Positions 7,885 through 15,903 of a stretch of 33,749 bases of DNA are shown piece after piece (position 1 is the first letter of the stretch; each line of letters starts with the position of its first letter). Source of the DNA: an uncultured Myxococcales bacterium (lineage in GTDB: Bacteria > Myxococcota_A > Bradymonadia > UBA4248). Location of the stretch: positions 1-33,749 of the forward strand of contig CAMKRB010000005.1 in assembly GCA_946415045.1 (NCBI GenBank), given 5' to 3'. The notes beneath the pieces are model-generated. The model saw nothing but the letters and a program-made list of their open reading frames with translations. It did no database searches and was not told where the DNA came from. The position numbers were made by a program, and so were the translations under genes.

Positions 7885-8706
7885 CTATTCTGAATCATCC
7901 TCTGCACAACCTGTGCTGTCGGCATTACACGGGCCATTGCATTCGGTGCGCACCCATTCGCCGTCTATACACTGATAGGATTCGCCGTGATAATCATTGT
8001 CAAGCTTTAGGTGTTCCCAGCAGAAACCTTCTGACGAATCATTGCATGATCCGGTGCAAAGACTGAATTTCCCGTCGATCTCGCCATGCGTACACTGAAC
8101 TTCGACATCGGTTCCGCGCTGGCAATAACCCACCCAGGTACCATATAATGCTGCGGTAGTGTTGGTGCATTGTCCGCATTCCGTATCCGATTTGCACGAT
8201 GCGCCGCCGCATACTTCATCTTCAACCCAGACGCCGCCGGCGCATTTGACGATCATGCCAACTGTTGAGTTTGGTGGCTCGAAACAACGGAACTCACCGT
8301 CTTCGCAGCGTTTGGCGCATGAATGCGCATCCTGGCAAACACCGCTGAAACACTGCAAATAGGCCCATCTGCCCTCATAACAATACTTCAGCAATCCTTC
8401 ATTGCATTCGTCCGGAACGCCTGGATCGCACGCCTCGGCAGGCTGCGGGTGTTCCAATGAATAATAGGGCATACAGCTGACGTCATCTTTGCATGCAAGT
8501 TGTCCCGGACAGGCCTGGTAATCCGACCAGCGGTGGTTTTCGCAGATTCGAAAACGCCCCACATTATCAATGTCGGCGCACTGCCTGAATCCATCGATAC
8601 ACTCATAATGTGTCAGATTATCGGTATCCGAATCACAGGACAGGCACTGCATGGCCATCCAAATTCCCGTCATCGTCAATAGTTTGGTTATATAATAATT
8701 TTTCAT
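7885..8706 (-). CDS. Cys-rich lipoprotein, short paralog of the neighbouring 29-repeat protein
   Basis: A 273-residue protein with an N-terminal lipoprotein-type signal (TMTGIWMAMQCLSC). The CLSC cysteine is the likely lipidation site, although Cys at -3 is unusual. The mature part has about four cysteine-rich units of the same kind as the large upstream gene. The first unit (CIDGFRQCADIDNVGRFRIC) matches the first unit of the large protein (CRDGDRICSERDGIGYYQIC). The last about 90 residues (CGQCTNT..., SLCTGSCNDSSEGFC, YHGESYQCIDGEWV, PCNADSTGC) match its C-terminal domain. It therefore keeps both ends of the long protein with most of the middle missing. Its ATG directly follows the TAA of the large gene (TAAATG), so translation is coupled. 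The likely place is the outer membrane or cell surface, with disulfide-bonded units. Function is unknown. Confidence 0.8.
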   Translation of the reverse strand: MKNYYITKLLTMTGIWMAMQCLSCDSDTDNLTHYECIDGFRQCADIDNVGRFRICENHRWSDYQACPGQLACKDDVSCMPYYSLEHPQPAEACDPGVPDECNEGLLKYCYEGRWAYLQCFSGVCQDAHSCAKRCEDGEFRCFEPPNSTVGMIVKCAGGVWVEDEVCGGASCKSDTECGQCTNTTAALYGTWVGYCQRGTDVEVQCTHGEIDGKFSLCTGSCNDSSEGFCWEHLKLDNDYHGESYQCIDGEWVRTECNGPCNADSTGCAEDDSE

Positions 8707-11700
8707 TTACCAGCTGTCCTCACAATCCGTTGCGTCACGGTTACATTGTCCCGGGCAAAGATCATTTGTCCATTGCCCATTGATACACTTATAGGTTTCG
8801 CCTAGATAAATATCTGTGCCGATGTATTTGGAATAATTGCGGCAGAAATCCGGAATGGATCCATCACATTCGCCGGAGCACATCTCTTTGGGCGTCTTAT
8901 TGGGCAGGTGGCTGCACTCAAATGCATATGGCACGCCATATACACAGAAACTCACAGGTCCATAGAGAGAGACGGAATAGATGGCATTGTTGCATGTACC
9001 GCATTGGGTTTCGGATGAACAGGAATTAAAATTACAAGTATCCTGCATCACCCATTCACCATTCTGGCAAACATTAATGGTGCCGTTGGAATTATCATCA
9101 TTGATGCATCGGATATCGCCTTCTTCACCATTATCACAGTGGCGTACCGGCAACACGCAATCGCCGTCGACACACTGTCCGGATTCACAATACCCCGAAT
9201 CACTCCACTTGTTGTTTCTGCAAACCTGAACCACGGTCTGACCGTTTTTCGAAATACAGCGTTTTGAACCATTGGAGCATTCCGAAGAATCGTTGCAAAC
9301 GCCCGCAGTACATACACCCGAAGTACAAATTTCAGCATTTGTCCATTCATTGTTGATGCATATTTGCGCCCGGGTAATGCCGTCTTCGGTCAGACACTGG
9401 CGATCGCCGTTGTTACAAACCACCGTGGTACCCGTGCAAACGCCGTTGGAACACTGGTTGGATTCGCAAGTTTCGAGTACAACCCAGGAATTGTACAAAC
9501 AGATTTCGACGACGGTGTCTCTGCCGCTTTTGCCGCAGCGTTTTACACCGTTGCTGCATTCCTCGACATCGGTCACACAGGCGCCCGCAATACATTGGTT
9601 CGAAGCGCAGGTTTCGACGGGTTTCCACTTCTTGTTCACGCATTGTTCAACGATTGTTTTACCGTTTGATGTTGCGCATCGTCTGCTGTTTCCCGTGCAC
9701 TCCGGAACTTCCGTGATGCACCTGCCGTCCTCGCAAAGCCCTGTCGTGCAGGTTTCTCCATCGGTCCATATCTGATTCTCGCATGTTTTCACATAGGTTT
9801 TGCTGCCTTTGGTCGCGCAGATCCGCGATCCATTGGTGCATTCGGCTGCGCCGCAAATGCCGTTGTTGCAAACCGGGGTGCTGCAGACTTCTGCATCCTT
9901 CCACCAGCCGCCCTCACAAACCTGTACACTTGTGATGCGATCTTTCGATATGCAGACGCGCTCACCTTCGATTTCGCATTCTGGCTCATGTATGTCGGTA
10001 CAATCGTTCCCAACACACACACCATACAAACATGCTTTCTTAAATACCCACTCATTATTCACGCATTCCTGCACTGCGGCAAGATCTTCTGCGGAGATGC
10101 ACTGGGTTTGACCGTTGGTGCACGTGGGAGGCGGCGGAACTTCAACACATTCGCCATGTTTGCATTCATTCGATATGCAGGTGATTTCTTCCCATTTGCC
10201 GTTCACACAGTATTTCACAGTAGAAGAATTCGAGCAGTCTTTTTCGCCGTTATTGCATTCAGCGGGAGCGTCGTAGCACTCGCCGTTACGGCAAACCCCC
10301 GATGCACAGCTGACGGAATATCCCCACTCGCCTGCAACACAGAACTGAAGGGCATTTCCGTTGCACCGCGTTTCTCCTTCCTCACATTCCATGGCAACAT
10401 GACAATCACCGTCTTTGCAGACGCCCGGGCTGCAGTCAACAGAATATCTCCATGCGGTATCGACACAGAGCTCAAGGGTATTTCCGTTGCATCGCGTATC
10501 ACCGTCGTTGCATTCCCAGTCATAAAAGCAGTCGCCGTCTCTGCAAATGCCCGGGCTGCAGTCGATAGAATAGCTCCATTCGCCTTCAAAACAGAACTGG
10601 AGAATATCGCCGTTGCATCGAATTTCTTCATCCTCACACACGCCAGGATCGGTGCATCTGCCATCCTCACAGACTCCCGGCGCACAGCTGATGGAATAGC
10701 TCCAGTCGCCGTCAATACAGTATTGGAGCATATCTCCGTTGCACCGCGTTTCTCCGTCTTTGCACACTCCGGAAATGACGCATCGGCCATCTTTGCAGAC
10801 GCCTGGCTCACAGTTGATGGAATAGTCCCACTTGTTATTGACACAGTATTGGGCGGAATTTCCGCTGCATCGCGAGTCGCCGTCTTTGCATTCCATTTCG
10901 CTGACGCATTTGCCGTCTTTGCATGTGCCCGGTGCACAGGAGTCGTACATTTCCCAGCTTCCGGCAATACAGGCAAGAATGATATCGCCGCTGCACTCGG
11001 TTTCGCCGTCTTTGCATTCCGGATTATTCTGGCACTCGCCATTATTACAGACCATCGCTTCACAGGTGCCAATGGTCCATTTGCCATTTACGCAAACCAT
11101 GAATGTTTTGATGTCCTGGCATTTTTTGTCGCCCTCGCTGCATTCAGGCTCGACGATGCCCTTGCATTTGCCATCTGTGCAAATGCCCGGAGTGCAGTCG
11201 GTGTACGTCCATTTGCTGTTCACACATAACTTTAGGACGATGCCATCATCCGAGCAATAGCTCTCGCCATCTGTACACTCCGGCATTTCCTGGCAGCTGT
11301 TGTTCATACATACCCCCGGTGCACAACTGCGGGATGTCCAGTGGCCATTCACACACGTTTGGACATGGATGCCATCGGGAGAACACATCGTTTCGCCCTC
11401 ATTGCATTCCGATGGATCGGTGCAATGGTTATCCTGGCAAAATCCGGGTGAACAAATGATATAAGTCCATTTACCCTCGTCGCATCTCATCAGGCTCGTG
11501 CCATCATCCGAACATTTGATCTCGCCATCCTGACAATCATTCACCGTCGTGATACAAAAACCATCCATACAAATGCTGCCGGGCATGCAGGTATCATATT
11601 GCCATCGCTCATCGACGCATCGTTTGACGGTATAATTGTCTTCACATTTGATCTGGCCGTTAATGCATTCGGGAACATCATAAATGCATTTGCCGCTCAT

Positions 11701-13020
11701 GCACAAATCGGAGTGGCAGACTTCGTTATCGATCCACTGCTGATTGATGCAGATCTGGGCTGTGGCAACGCCTTCGGCATGCTGTGTACAGCGGGTATCG
11801 CCATCCTTGCATTCAAAACCGTCAATACATTGGCTGTCGACACATCGCTGTTCCGGGCTGCAAATCAAATCATCGACCCAGGCATTGTTCCGGCAAACGC
11901 GCACCACTGATTGACTGCCATCATTAAAACACTGGCTTGCGCCTTCCTGACATATCTCCGGTCCATCGATGCATTTACCATCTTCGCACAACTTGGATGC
12001 GCATCGCTCAATTGGAATCAATGTATCTCTTATGCAAGATGCAACATAGGTTTCATCACCCAACTTCAGACACGTGATGGTGCTGTCTTTGCATTCGCCG
12101 ACTTCAGACTGACATTCGCCATTGATACACACACCCCGCGGGCATGATTCGCGGTTCACCCATATTTCGTTCTCACAAACCGCAGTCATCACCTCGCCAT
12201 CAACGATGCGGCATGTTTTGCTGTCGTTCTCACATTCTTCGAACGATTGTTTACATTCGCCATCGATACAAACGCCAAAATCACACTCATCCAACTCCTG
12301 CCAGCTGTTATCACGGCATTCCATGATGATGGTGATGTCTTCGGGATCGCCTTCTTTGATTTGGCAAATCTGATCGCCATCTGTGCATGTGACGACGTCT
12401 GTACATTCTCCAAATGCGCATAAATCCGGACACAGTACGTCTTCTGCCCACTGATTGTTGATGCAGACCTGCGAATAAATCCCACTGTTGTCCTTCGCAA
12501 TACAGCGCTTTTCTTCGTTTTGGCACTGCGGTTCCGGTGGAATCGGGCCGGGACCAGGGCAAATGCCCGATTCCGTCCAGGTCCGGTTTTCACAGATATA
12601 CATCGTATTCATCGGGCCCATGCATTTGATGTCACCTTCGTTGCACTCCGGGATCGACTCGCATTCCGCACAGGACCAGTCGTCGCAGCGTCCCGTATCC
12701 ATCCACTCATTGTCGGTGCATTGCTGTATGACAATTTCGCCGTCGACTTCGATACAGCGAGTATTGTTTTCAAGACAACGGCGTTGCGGAAGCAGCGCAC
12801 TTACACAGCTGTGCGCATCCAGACATGCGGCGTTGCCGGGGCATGGAACTGCTTCGGGCCATTGATGATTCTGACATATCTGGTAATAGCCGATGCCATC
12901 CCGTTCACTGCAGATGCGATCCCCATCACGGCAGCTGCTGTTGCTGTGCCCTCCCCCGGAACATGCGCAAAGAACGACAAATAACGAAAGCGAACCATAT
13001 AATAAGCGGTGATTTCTCAT
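8707..13020 (-). CDS. Giant Cys-rich lipoprotein with about 29 tandem six-cysteine repeats
   Basis: 1437 residues. The signal sequence MRNHRLLYGSLSLFVVLCAC ends in a lipobox-like LCAC, so it is probably a lipoprotein exposed on the outer membrane. The rest is about 29 units of 42-48 residues with the pattern C-x-(D/N)-G-(E/D)-x-x-C...C-(V/I)-(N/D)-x-x-W...C-xPG-(V/I)-C-x-(D/N)-G-x-C, that is six cysteines plus one tryptophan per unit. Units 15-20 are nearly uniform at 42 residues; the outer units are more diverged. A distinct C-terminal domain of about 95 residues (SLYGPVSFC..., CSGECDGSIPDFC, CPGQCNRDATDC) is shared with the short paralog downstream. Disulfide-rich repeats of this style are common in secreted proteins of Myxococcota, and their ligands are mostly unknown. 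A surface stalk or binding role is an inference. The ATG is preceded by GGATGGAG, and an extended -10 promoter lies near 13150. Confidence 0.85.
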   Translation of the reverse strand: MRNHRLLYGSLSLFVVLCACSGGGHSNSSCRDGDRICSERDGIGYYQICQNHQWPEAVPCPGNAACLDAHSCVSALLPQRRCLENNTRCIEVDGEIVIQQCTDNEWMDTGRCDDWSCAECESIPECNEGDIKCMGPMNTMYICENRTWTESGICPGPGPIPPEPQCQNEEKRCIAKDNSGIYSQVCINNQWAEDVLCPDLCAFGECTDVVTCTDGDQICQIKEGDPEDITIIMECRDNSWQELDECDFGVCIDGECKQSFEECENDSKTCRIVDGEVMTAVCENEIWVNRESCPRGVCINGECQSEVGECKDSTITCLKLGDETYVASCIRDTLIPIERCASKLCEDGKCIDGPEICQEGASQCFNDGSQSVVRVCRNNAWVDDLICSPEQRCVDSQCIDGFECKDGDTRCTQHAEGVATAQICINQQWIDNEVCHSDLCMSGKCIYDVPECINGQIKCEDNYTVKRCVDERWQYDTCMPGSICMDGFCITTVNDCQDGEIKCSDDGTSLMRCDEGKWTYIICSPGFCQDNHCTDPSECNEGETMCSPDGIHVQTCVNGHWTSRSCAPGVCMNNSCQEMPECTDGESYCSDDGIVLKLCVNSKWTYTDCTPGICTDGKCKGIVEPECSEGDKKCQDIKTFMVCVNGKWTIGTCEAMVCNNGECQNNPECKDGETECSGDIILACIAGSWEMYDSCAPGTCKDGKCVSEMECKDGDSRCSGNSAQYCVNNKWDYSINCEPGVCKDGRCVISGVCKDGETRCNGDMLQYCIDGDWSYSISCAPGVCEDGRCTDPGVCEDEEIRCNGDILQFCFEGEWSYSIDCSPGICRDGDCFYDWECNDGDTRCNGNTLELCVDTAWRYSVDCSPGVCKDGDCHVAMECEEGETRCNGNALQFCVAGEWGYSVSCASGVCRNGECYDAPAECNNGEKDCSNSSTVKYCVNGKWEEITCISNECKHGECVEVPPPPTCTNGQTQCISAEDLAAVQECVNNEWVFKKACLYGVCVGNDCTDIHEPECEIEGERVCISKDRITSVQVCEGGWWKDAEVCSTPVCNNGICGAAECTNGSRICATKGSKTYVKTCENQIWTDGETCTTGLCEDGRCITEVPECTGNSRRCATSNGKTIVEQCVNKKWKPVETCASNQCIAGACVTDVEECSNGVKRCGKSGRDTVVEICLYNSWVVLETCESNQCSNGVCTGTTVVCNNGDRQCLTEDGITRAQICINNEWTNAEICTSGVCTAGVCNDSSECSNGSKRCISKNGQTVVQVCRNNKWSDSGYCESGQCVDGDCVLPVRHCDNGEEGDIRCINDDNSNGTINVCQNGEWVMQDTCNFNSCSSETQCGTCNNAIYSVSLYGPVSFCVYGVPYAFECSHLPNKTPKEMCSGECDGSIPDFCRNYSKYIGTDIYLGETYKCINGQWTNDLCPGQCNRDATDCEDSW
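10258..11013 (-). repeat. In-register 126-bp coding tandem repeats (six units)
   Basis: Inside the giant Cys-rich gene the same landmark (codons for Cys-Asn/Ser-Gly) recurs at 10360, 10486, 10612, 10738, 10864 and 10990, an exact 126-base period. This corresponds to six consecutive 42-residue units with high nucleotide similarity, so they probably arose by recent duplication and may vary in number. Boundaries are approximate. Confidence 0.75.
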
Positions 13021-13147
13021 ATCAATGCAACTCCATCCAGATATCTATGCGATACATACACAAAAACTGGGGGACACCGTTTTAATCATTTGTTCATACC
13101 GAACGGTGCATGCTTCGATGATCGCAGAAAAACTGCAAATCTCCTTT

Positions 13148-13156
13148 ATTATACCA
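13148..13156 (-). promoter_or_regulatory. Extended -10 promoter for the Cys-rich lipoprotein operon
   Basis: Read on the minus strand this is TGGTATAAT, a perfect TGnTATAAT extended -10. A weak -35 (TGGCAA) lies 17 bases upstream. Transcription would start near 13141, giving a leader of about 120 bases before the ATG at 13020. The leader contains a small ACCG/CGGT inverted repeat of unknown meaning. Confidence 0.55.
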
Positions 13157-13229
13157 TATCTGCAACTGCGTTGCCAGATACAGACCCATATTGTTGCGCC
13201 CCTGCCTGTCACACCCGTTATTTACTACC

Positions 13230-13518
13230 CACTATTCGTTATTCGTTGTTACCTCTCCCGGGGTTACGCTGCGCGCCCCCCGGGCTGTGACATTGCGCCC
13301 ATTCAGGGCGCTGGCGGTAACGCGACTGATTATATGGGTTACGCTCGCACCATTATTCACTATTCACTATTCACTATTCGTTATTCGTTGTTACCTCTCC
13401 CGGGGTTACGCTGCGCGCACCCCGGGCTGTGACATTGCGCCCATTCAGGGCGCTGGCGGTAACGCGACTGATTATATGGGTTACGCTCGCACCGTTATTC
13501 ACTATTCACTATTCACTA
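13230..13518. repeat. 142-bp tandem duplication with heptamer repeats and internal hairpins
   Basis: A 142-base unit occurs twice head-to-tail: 13230-13371, then 13372 to about 13518. By eye there are two substitutions. Each unit holds ATTCACT/ATTCGTT heptamers in tandem, a CCCGGG-flanked hairpin, a perfect GCGCCC-ATTCA-GGGCGC hairpin and a GTAACG/GGTTACG pair. This occupies most of the 502-base gene-free stretch 13021-13522; the rest (13021-13160) is the leader and promoter of the Cys-rich gene. Short frames translated across the repeat have no coding character. It could be a dispersed repeat, a recombination hot spot or a termination region for the AAA gene, which ends at 13523. Confidence 0.8.
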
Positions 13519-13522
13519 ATAT

Positions 13523-15772
13523 CTAGTGATAGTCAGTCTCATCGCTCCCTTTATCCCGGATGATGTGTCCCATCGATCGGTATTCATGCACGGCTGCATC
13601 CCAAAGCAGTTTTTTGGTCAGCACACCGCCGCCCGAAATTGCCTGAATAGATGCACGGAAAATCGCATTTTTGATGTGTCCGCCGCTCATCTCGAAATAC
13701 CGCGCGATCGACATCAGTTCCAAATCCTTGTCGCATGGCGCTTTCGGGGGAATCAGGCGCTTCCATAATTCCAGCCGCTGATTCACATCGGGCAGCGGGT
13801 ACTCAATCTTGAACTGGATGCGTCGTGCAAGTGCTTCATCCAGTCCTCCGGCAAGATTGGTCGTCAAAATTGTCACACCGCGATAGGCTTCCAGACGCTG
13901 CAGCAAATAATTGACTTCCAGATTCGCATACCGATCATTTGAACTTTTTACATCGGTGCGCTTGGCAAACAGCGAATCTGCCTCATCAAACAACAGCATC
14001 GCCTGCGACTTTTCGGCTTCATCAAATATTTGTGACAGCTTCTTTTCGGTTTCTCCGACATATTTATCGACGACTCGCGACAAGTCCACGACATAAATCG
14101 CTCGTCCAAGTTCATTGGCCAGTACAAGGGCGGTCAGCGTTTTTCCGGTTCCTGGTCCCCCCGAAAGCAGCACGCTCAGTCCGGCTCCCGATACGTTGTA
14201 TTTCGCAAATCCCCAGTCCTGCATCACTGCTTCGCTGTATTTGGCATAGCAGATAATCTCATCCAGCACTTTCCGGATTTCCCCCGAAAGCACCAGATCC
14301 TTCAGCATCAGTGATGTGCTGCGCAGTGTGGCGAGCCCTTCAAGACCGTGACCTCGGGTTTTGTTCAGGGTTTCCGACAGATGCTCTGGCGTGATAACCC
14401 GGTTCAGTGGCATCGTCAGTTTTCGCGACAGAGTCTGATCTATGGTCGCCTGAATTTCGTGAGCGCTCAGGCAATAGCCCACCGACATGGATTCGGCAAT
14501 TTCACGGGCCGATTCTTCCGGAAGATACTGACGAAGTGCCTGCGTCCACAGCTTTGGCTGCATTTCTCTCGACGGCTGTGGAAATGCGATTTCCGTCAGC
14601 TCACCAAATATGCTGCGTGAAAATGTCGTCTGGCGCGCCAGCAAAACCCCAAGCTTCAAATGCGTTTCGCGCTCAAACAACTGACGTATCTGCGCCGCAT
14701 ATCCCGAAAACCACGCCTGCGCCTCGCTCGATAAATGATCCGTATCGATGCATAGTACCGCGCGTCGTAATCGCATCTCTCGAAATATTTCGCTGAAATA
14801 CACCATCGGCGTGACTTCGGTGCCATGCAGCACATCATAAAGCTCACCGAGTTTCACGCGAATTACCGCAAGATCACTGTGACTCGCACAATGTACCAGC
14901 GCATCTGTGCGCCCCATCCCATAAGTTCCCATCAGACCGATGCGCACGCATGGCTTCTGAAGACATCGCTGCAAATTCTTTTCGACGGACTTGTCAATTC
15001 CTGCAATTGCGCCGTTCTCAGATGTCAGGATGAGATGGCCCGCCGGCGGCATATAGGCATCCGAATCCCCCAGCAGATACGATAAAATCCGGCGCGGTAC
15101 CTTAATATAGGAATACGCTACGGGAGATTCTTTGCCCCACGATGGGTTGTTCATCAACTCTACAAGCGCGTACCGCACAAGCGTCGAATCCGGCCGCAGA
15201 CACCGATAGATCTCGTTGCTGTCTTCGGAAAGAAACCCGAGTAACCCCAATACAAACGATACACTCGGCATCTCTCTTTCGCTGGCTCCCGTCACATACC
15301 GCCACGCATTTGCATACCTTTCGTCCATTTGTATCAGTGCACATACAAGCACGATATAGATTTCAAGCGTCGAAAGCTGAAAATTCTCCCGAAGCTGCTC
15401 GACAGGTATCGATCCCAGCTGAGCTTCGGCTGTTTCAAACGTCGTCTCGTTGCAGCGGCGTATGTATTCGCGATAGCTCGCAATGAGTTCATCGCATTGC
15501 TCAAGCGTCGGCAGTTTCCGCGTTTCAAGCCATTTCTCTGCCGCTTCAGAATTCTGCTGCGTGACCGTCTGAATCAATTCAGTCAGCGATACACTCCGGG
15601 GACTATAGCCACCGGCATCGTTTATCATCCGTTCGGGATTCTTCCTCAGATATCGTAAACACATGATGATAAACAGCGATCCATAGTGATGCATCGCGTC
15701 TACCGGCGAATGATACACGGCTATGGGAAGCGGAAACATCTCTTGGGTCTGGGTTTCTTCTGTCATATCCAT
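13523..15772 (-). CDS. Double-AAA ATPase of the eCIS (Afp15/Pvc15-like) type
   Basis: 749 residues from the ATG at 15772; a second ATG lies at 15766 and a TTG-started extension to 15826 is unlikely. Residues about 130-240 form a helical domain (FQLSTLEIYIVLVCALIQMD, PSVSFVLGLLGFL, RRILSYLLGD) typical of the N-terminal part of eCIS ATPases. A first AAA-like fold is degenerate: GTYGMGRT (282-289) has Arg in place of the Walker A Lys, followed by VLCIDTD. The second AAA is complete: Walker A GGPGTGKT (538-545), Walker B LLFDEAD (593-599), sensor 1 TTNL (637-640), arginines ALARR (647-651) and sensor 2 SGGHIKNA (696-703). In extracellular contractile injection systems this ATPase helps assembly or cargo handling, but related ATPases also occur alone. 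No sheath, tube or baseplate gene is in the window. It lies downstream of the double-peptidase gene, with a terminator between them. Confidence 0.8.
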   Translation of the reverse strand: MDMTEETQTQEMFPLPIAVYHSPVDAMHHYGSLFIIMCLRYLRKNPERMINDAGGYSPRSVSLTELIQTVTQQNSEAAEKWLETRKLPTLEQCDELIASYREYIRRCNETTFETAEAQLGSIPVEQLRENFQLSTLEIYIVLVCALIQMDERYANAWRYVTGASEREMPSVSFVLGLLGFLSEDSNEIYRCLRPDSTLVRYALVELMNNPSWGKESPVAYSYIKVPRRILSYLLGDSDAYMPPAGHLILTSENGAIAGIDKSVEKNLQRCLQKPCVRIGLMGTYGMGRTDALVHCASHSDLAVIRVKLGELYDVLHGTEVTPMVYFSEIFREMRLRRAVLCIDTDHLSSEAQAWFSGYAAQIRQLFERETHLKLGVLLARQTTFSRSIFGELTEIAFPQPSREMQPKLWTQALRQYLPEESAREIAESMSVGYCLSAHEIQATIDQTLSRKLTMPLNRVITPEHLSETLNKTRGHGLEGLATLRSTSLMLKDLVLSGEIRKVLDEIICYAKYSEAVMQDWGFAKYNVSGAGLSVLLSGGPGTGKTLTALVLANELGRAIYVVDLSRVVDKYVGETEKKLSQIFDEAEKSQAMLLFDEADSLFAKRTDVKSSNDRYANLEVNYLLQRLEAYRGVTILTTNLAGGLDEALARRIQFKIEYPLPDVNQRLELWKRLIPPKAPCDKDLELMSIARYFEMSGGHIKNAIFRASIQAISGGGVLTKKLLWDAAVHEYRSMGHIIRDKGSDETDYH

Positions 15773-15840
15773 TCTGTTTTTAATTGGTCTTTCGTGCGTC
15801 GCACCATGAATCCATGCGTAATGCAAGGATTTACATGGCC

Positions 15841-15881
15841 ATAAAAAACAAATTCGCTCCCCGGATTGCCGGGGAGCGAAT
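15841..15881 (-). terminator. Intrinsic terminator after the double-peptidase gene
   Basis: A perfect 12-bp stem (ATTCGCTCCCCG at 15852-15863 with its complement at 15870-15881) and a six-base loop are followed, on the minus strand, by a T-rich run (TTGTTTTTTAT). It lies 22 bases beyond the stop of the 786-residue gene. It implies that the AAA gene further on is expressed by read-through or its own promoter. Confidence 0.85.
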
Positions 15882-15903
15882 CATGCCGCTTCAATGCCTC
15901 AGA

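Noticed and set aside
10215-11087. 290-aa alternative frame on - inside the Cys-rich gene
   Set aside because: A frame-shifted reading of the same tandem repeats; the Cys/Trp pattern is only sensible in the 1437-aa frame.
9988-11229. 413-aa open frame on + inside the Cys-rich gene
   Set aside because: It is the antisense reading of the six-cysteine repeats. The long open frame follows from the repeat's codon pattern, and it has no ribosome site or known domain.
13191-13518. CRISPR array suggested by the direct repeats
   Set aside because: Repeats are 142 bases or 7 bases long with no spacer/repeat alternation, and there are no cas genes.
13025-13526. Overlapping short frames on + between the Cys-rich gene and the AAA gene
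   Set aside because: They translate the 142-bp tandem repeat and heptamers, giving repeated low-complexity peptides without ribosome sites.
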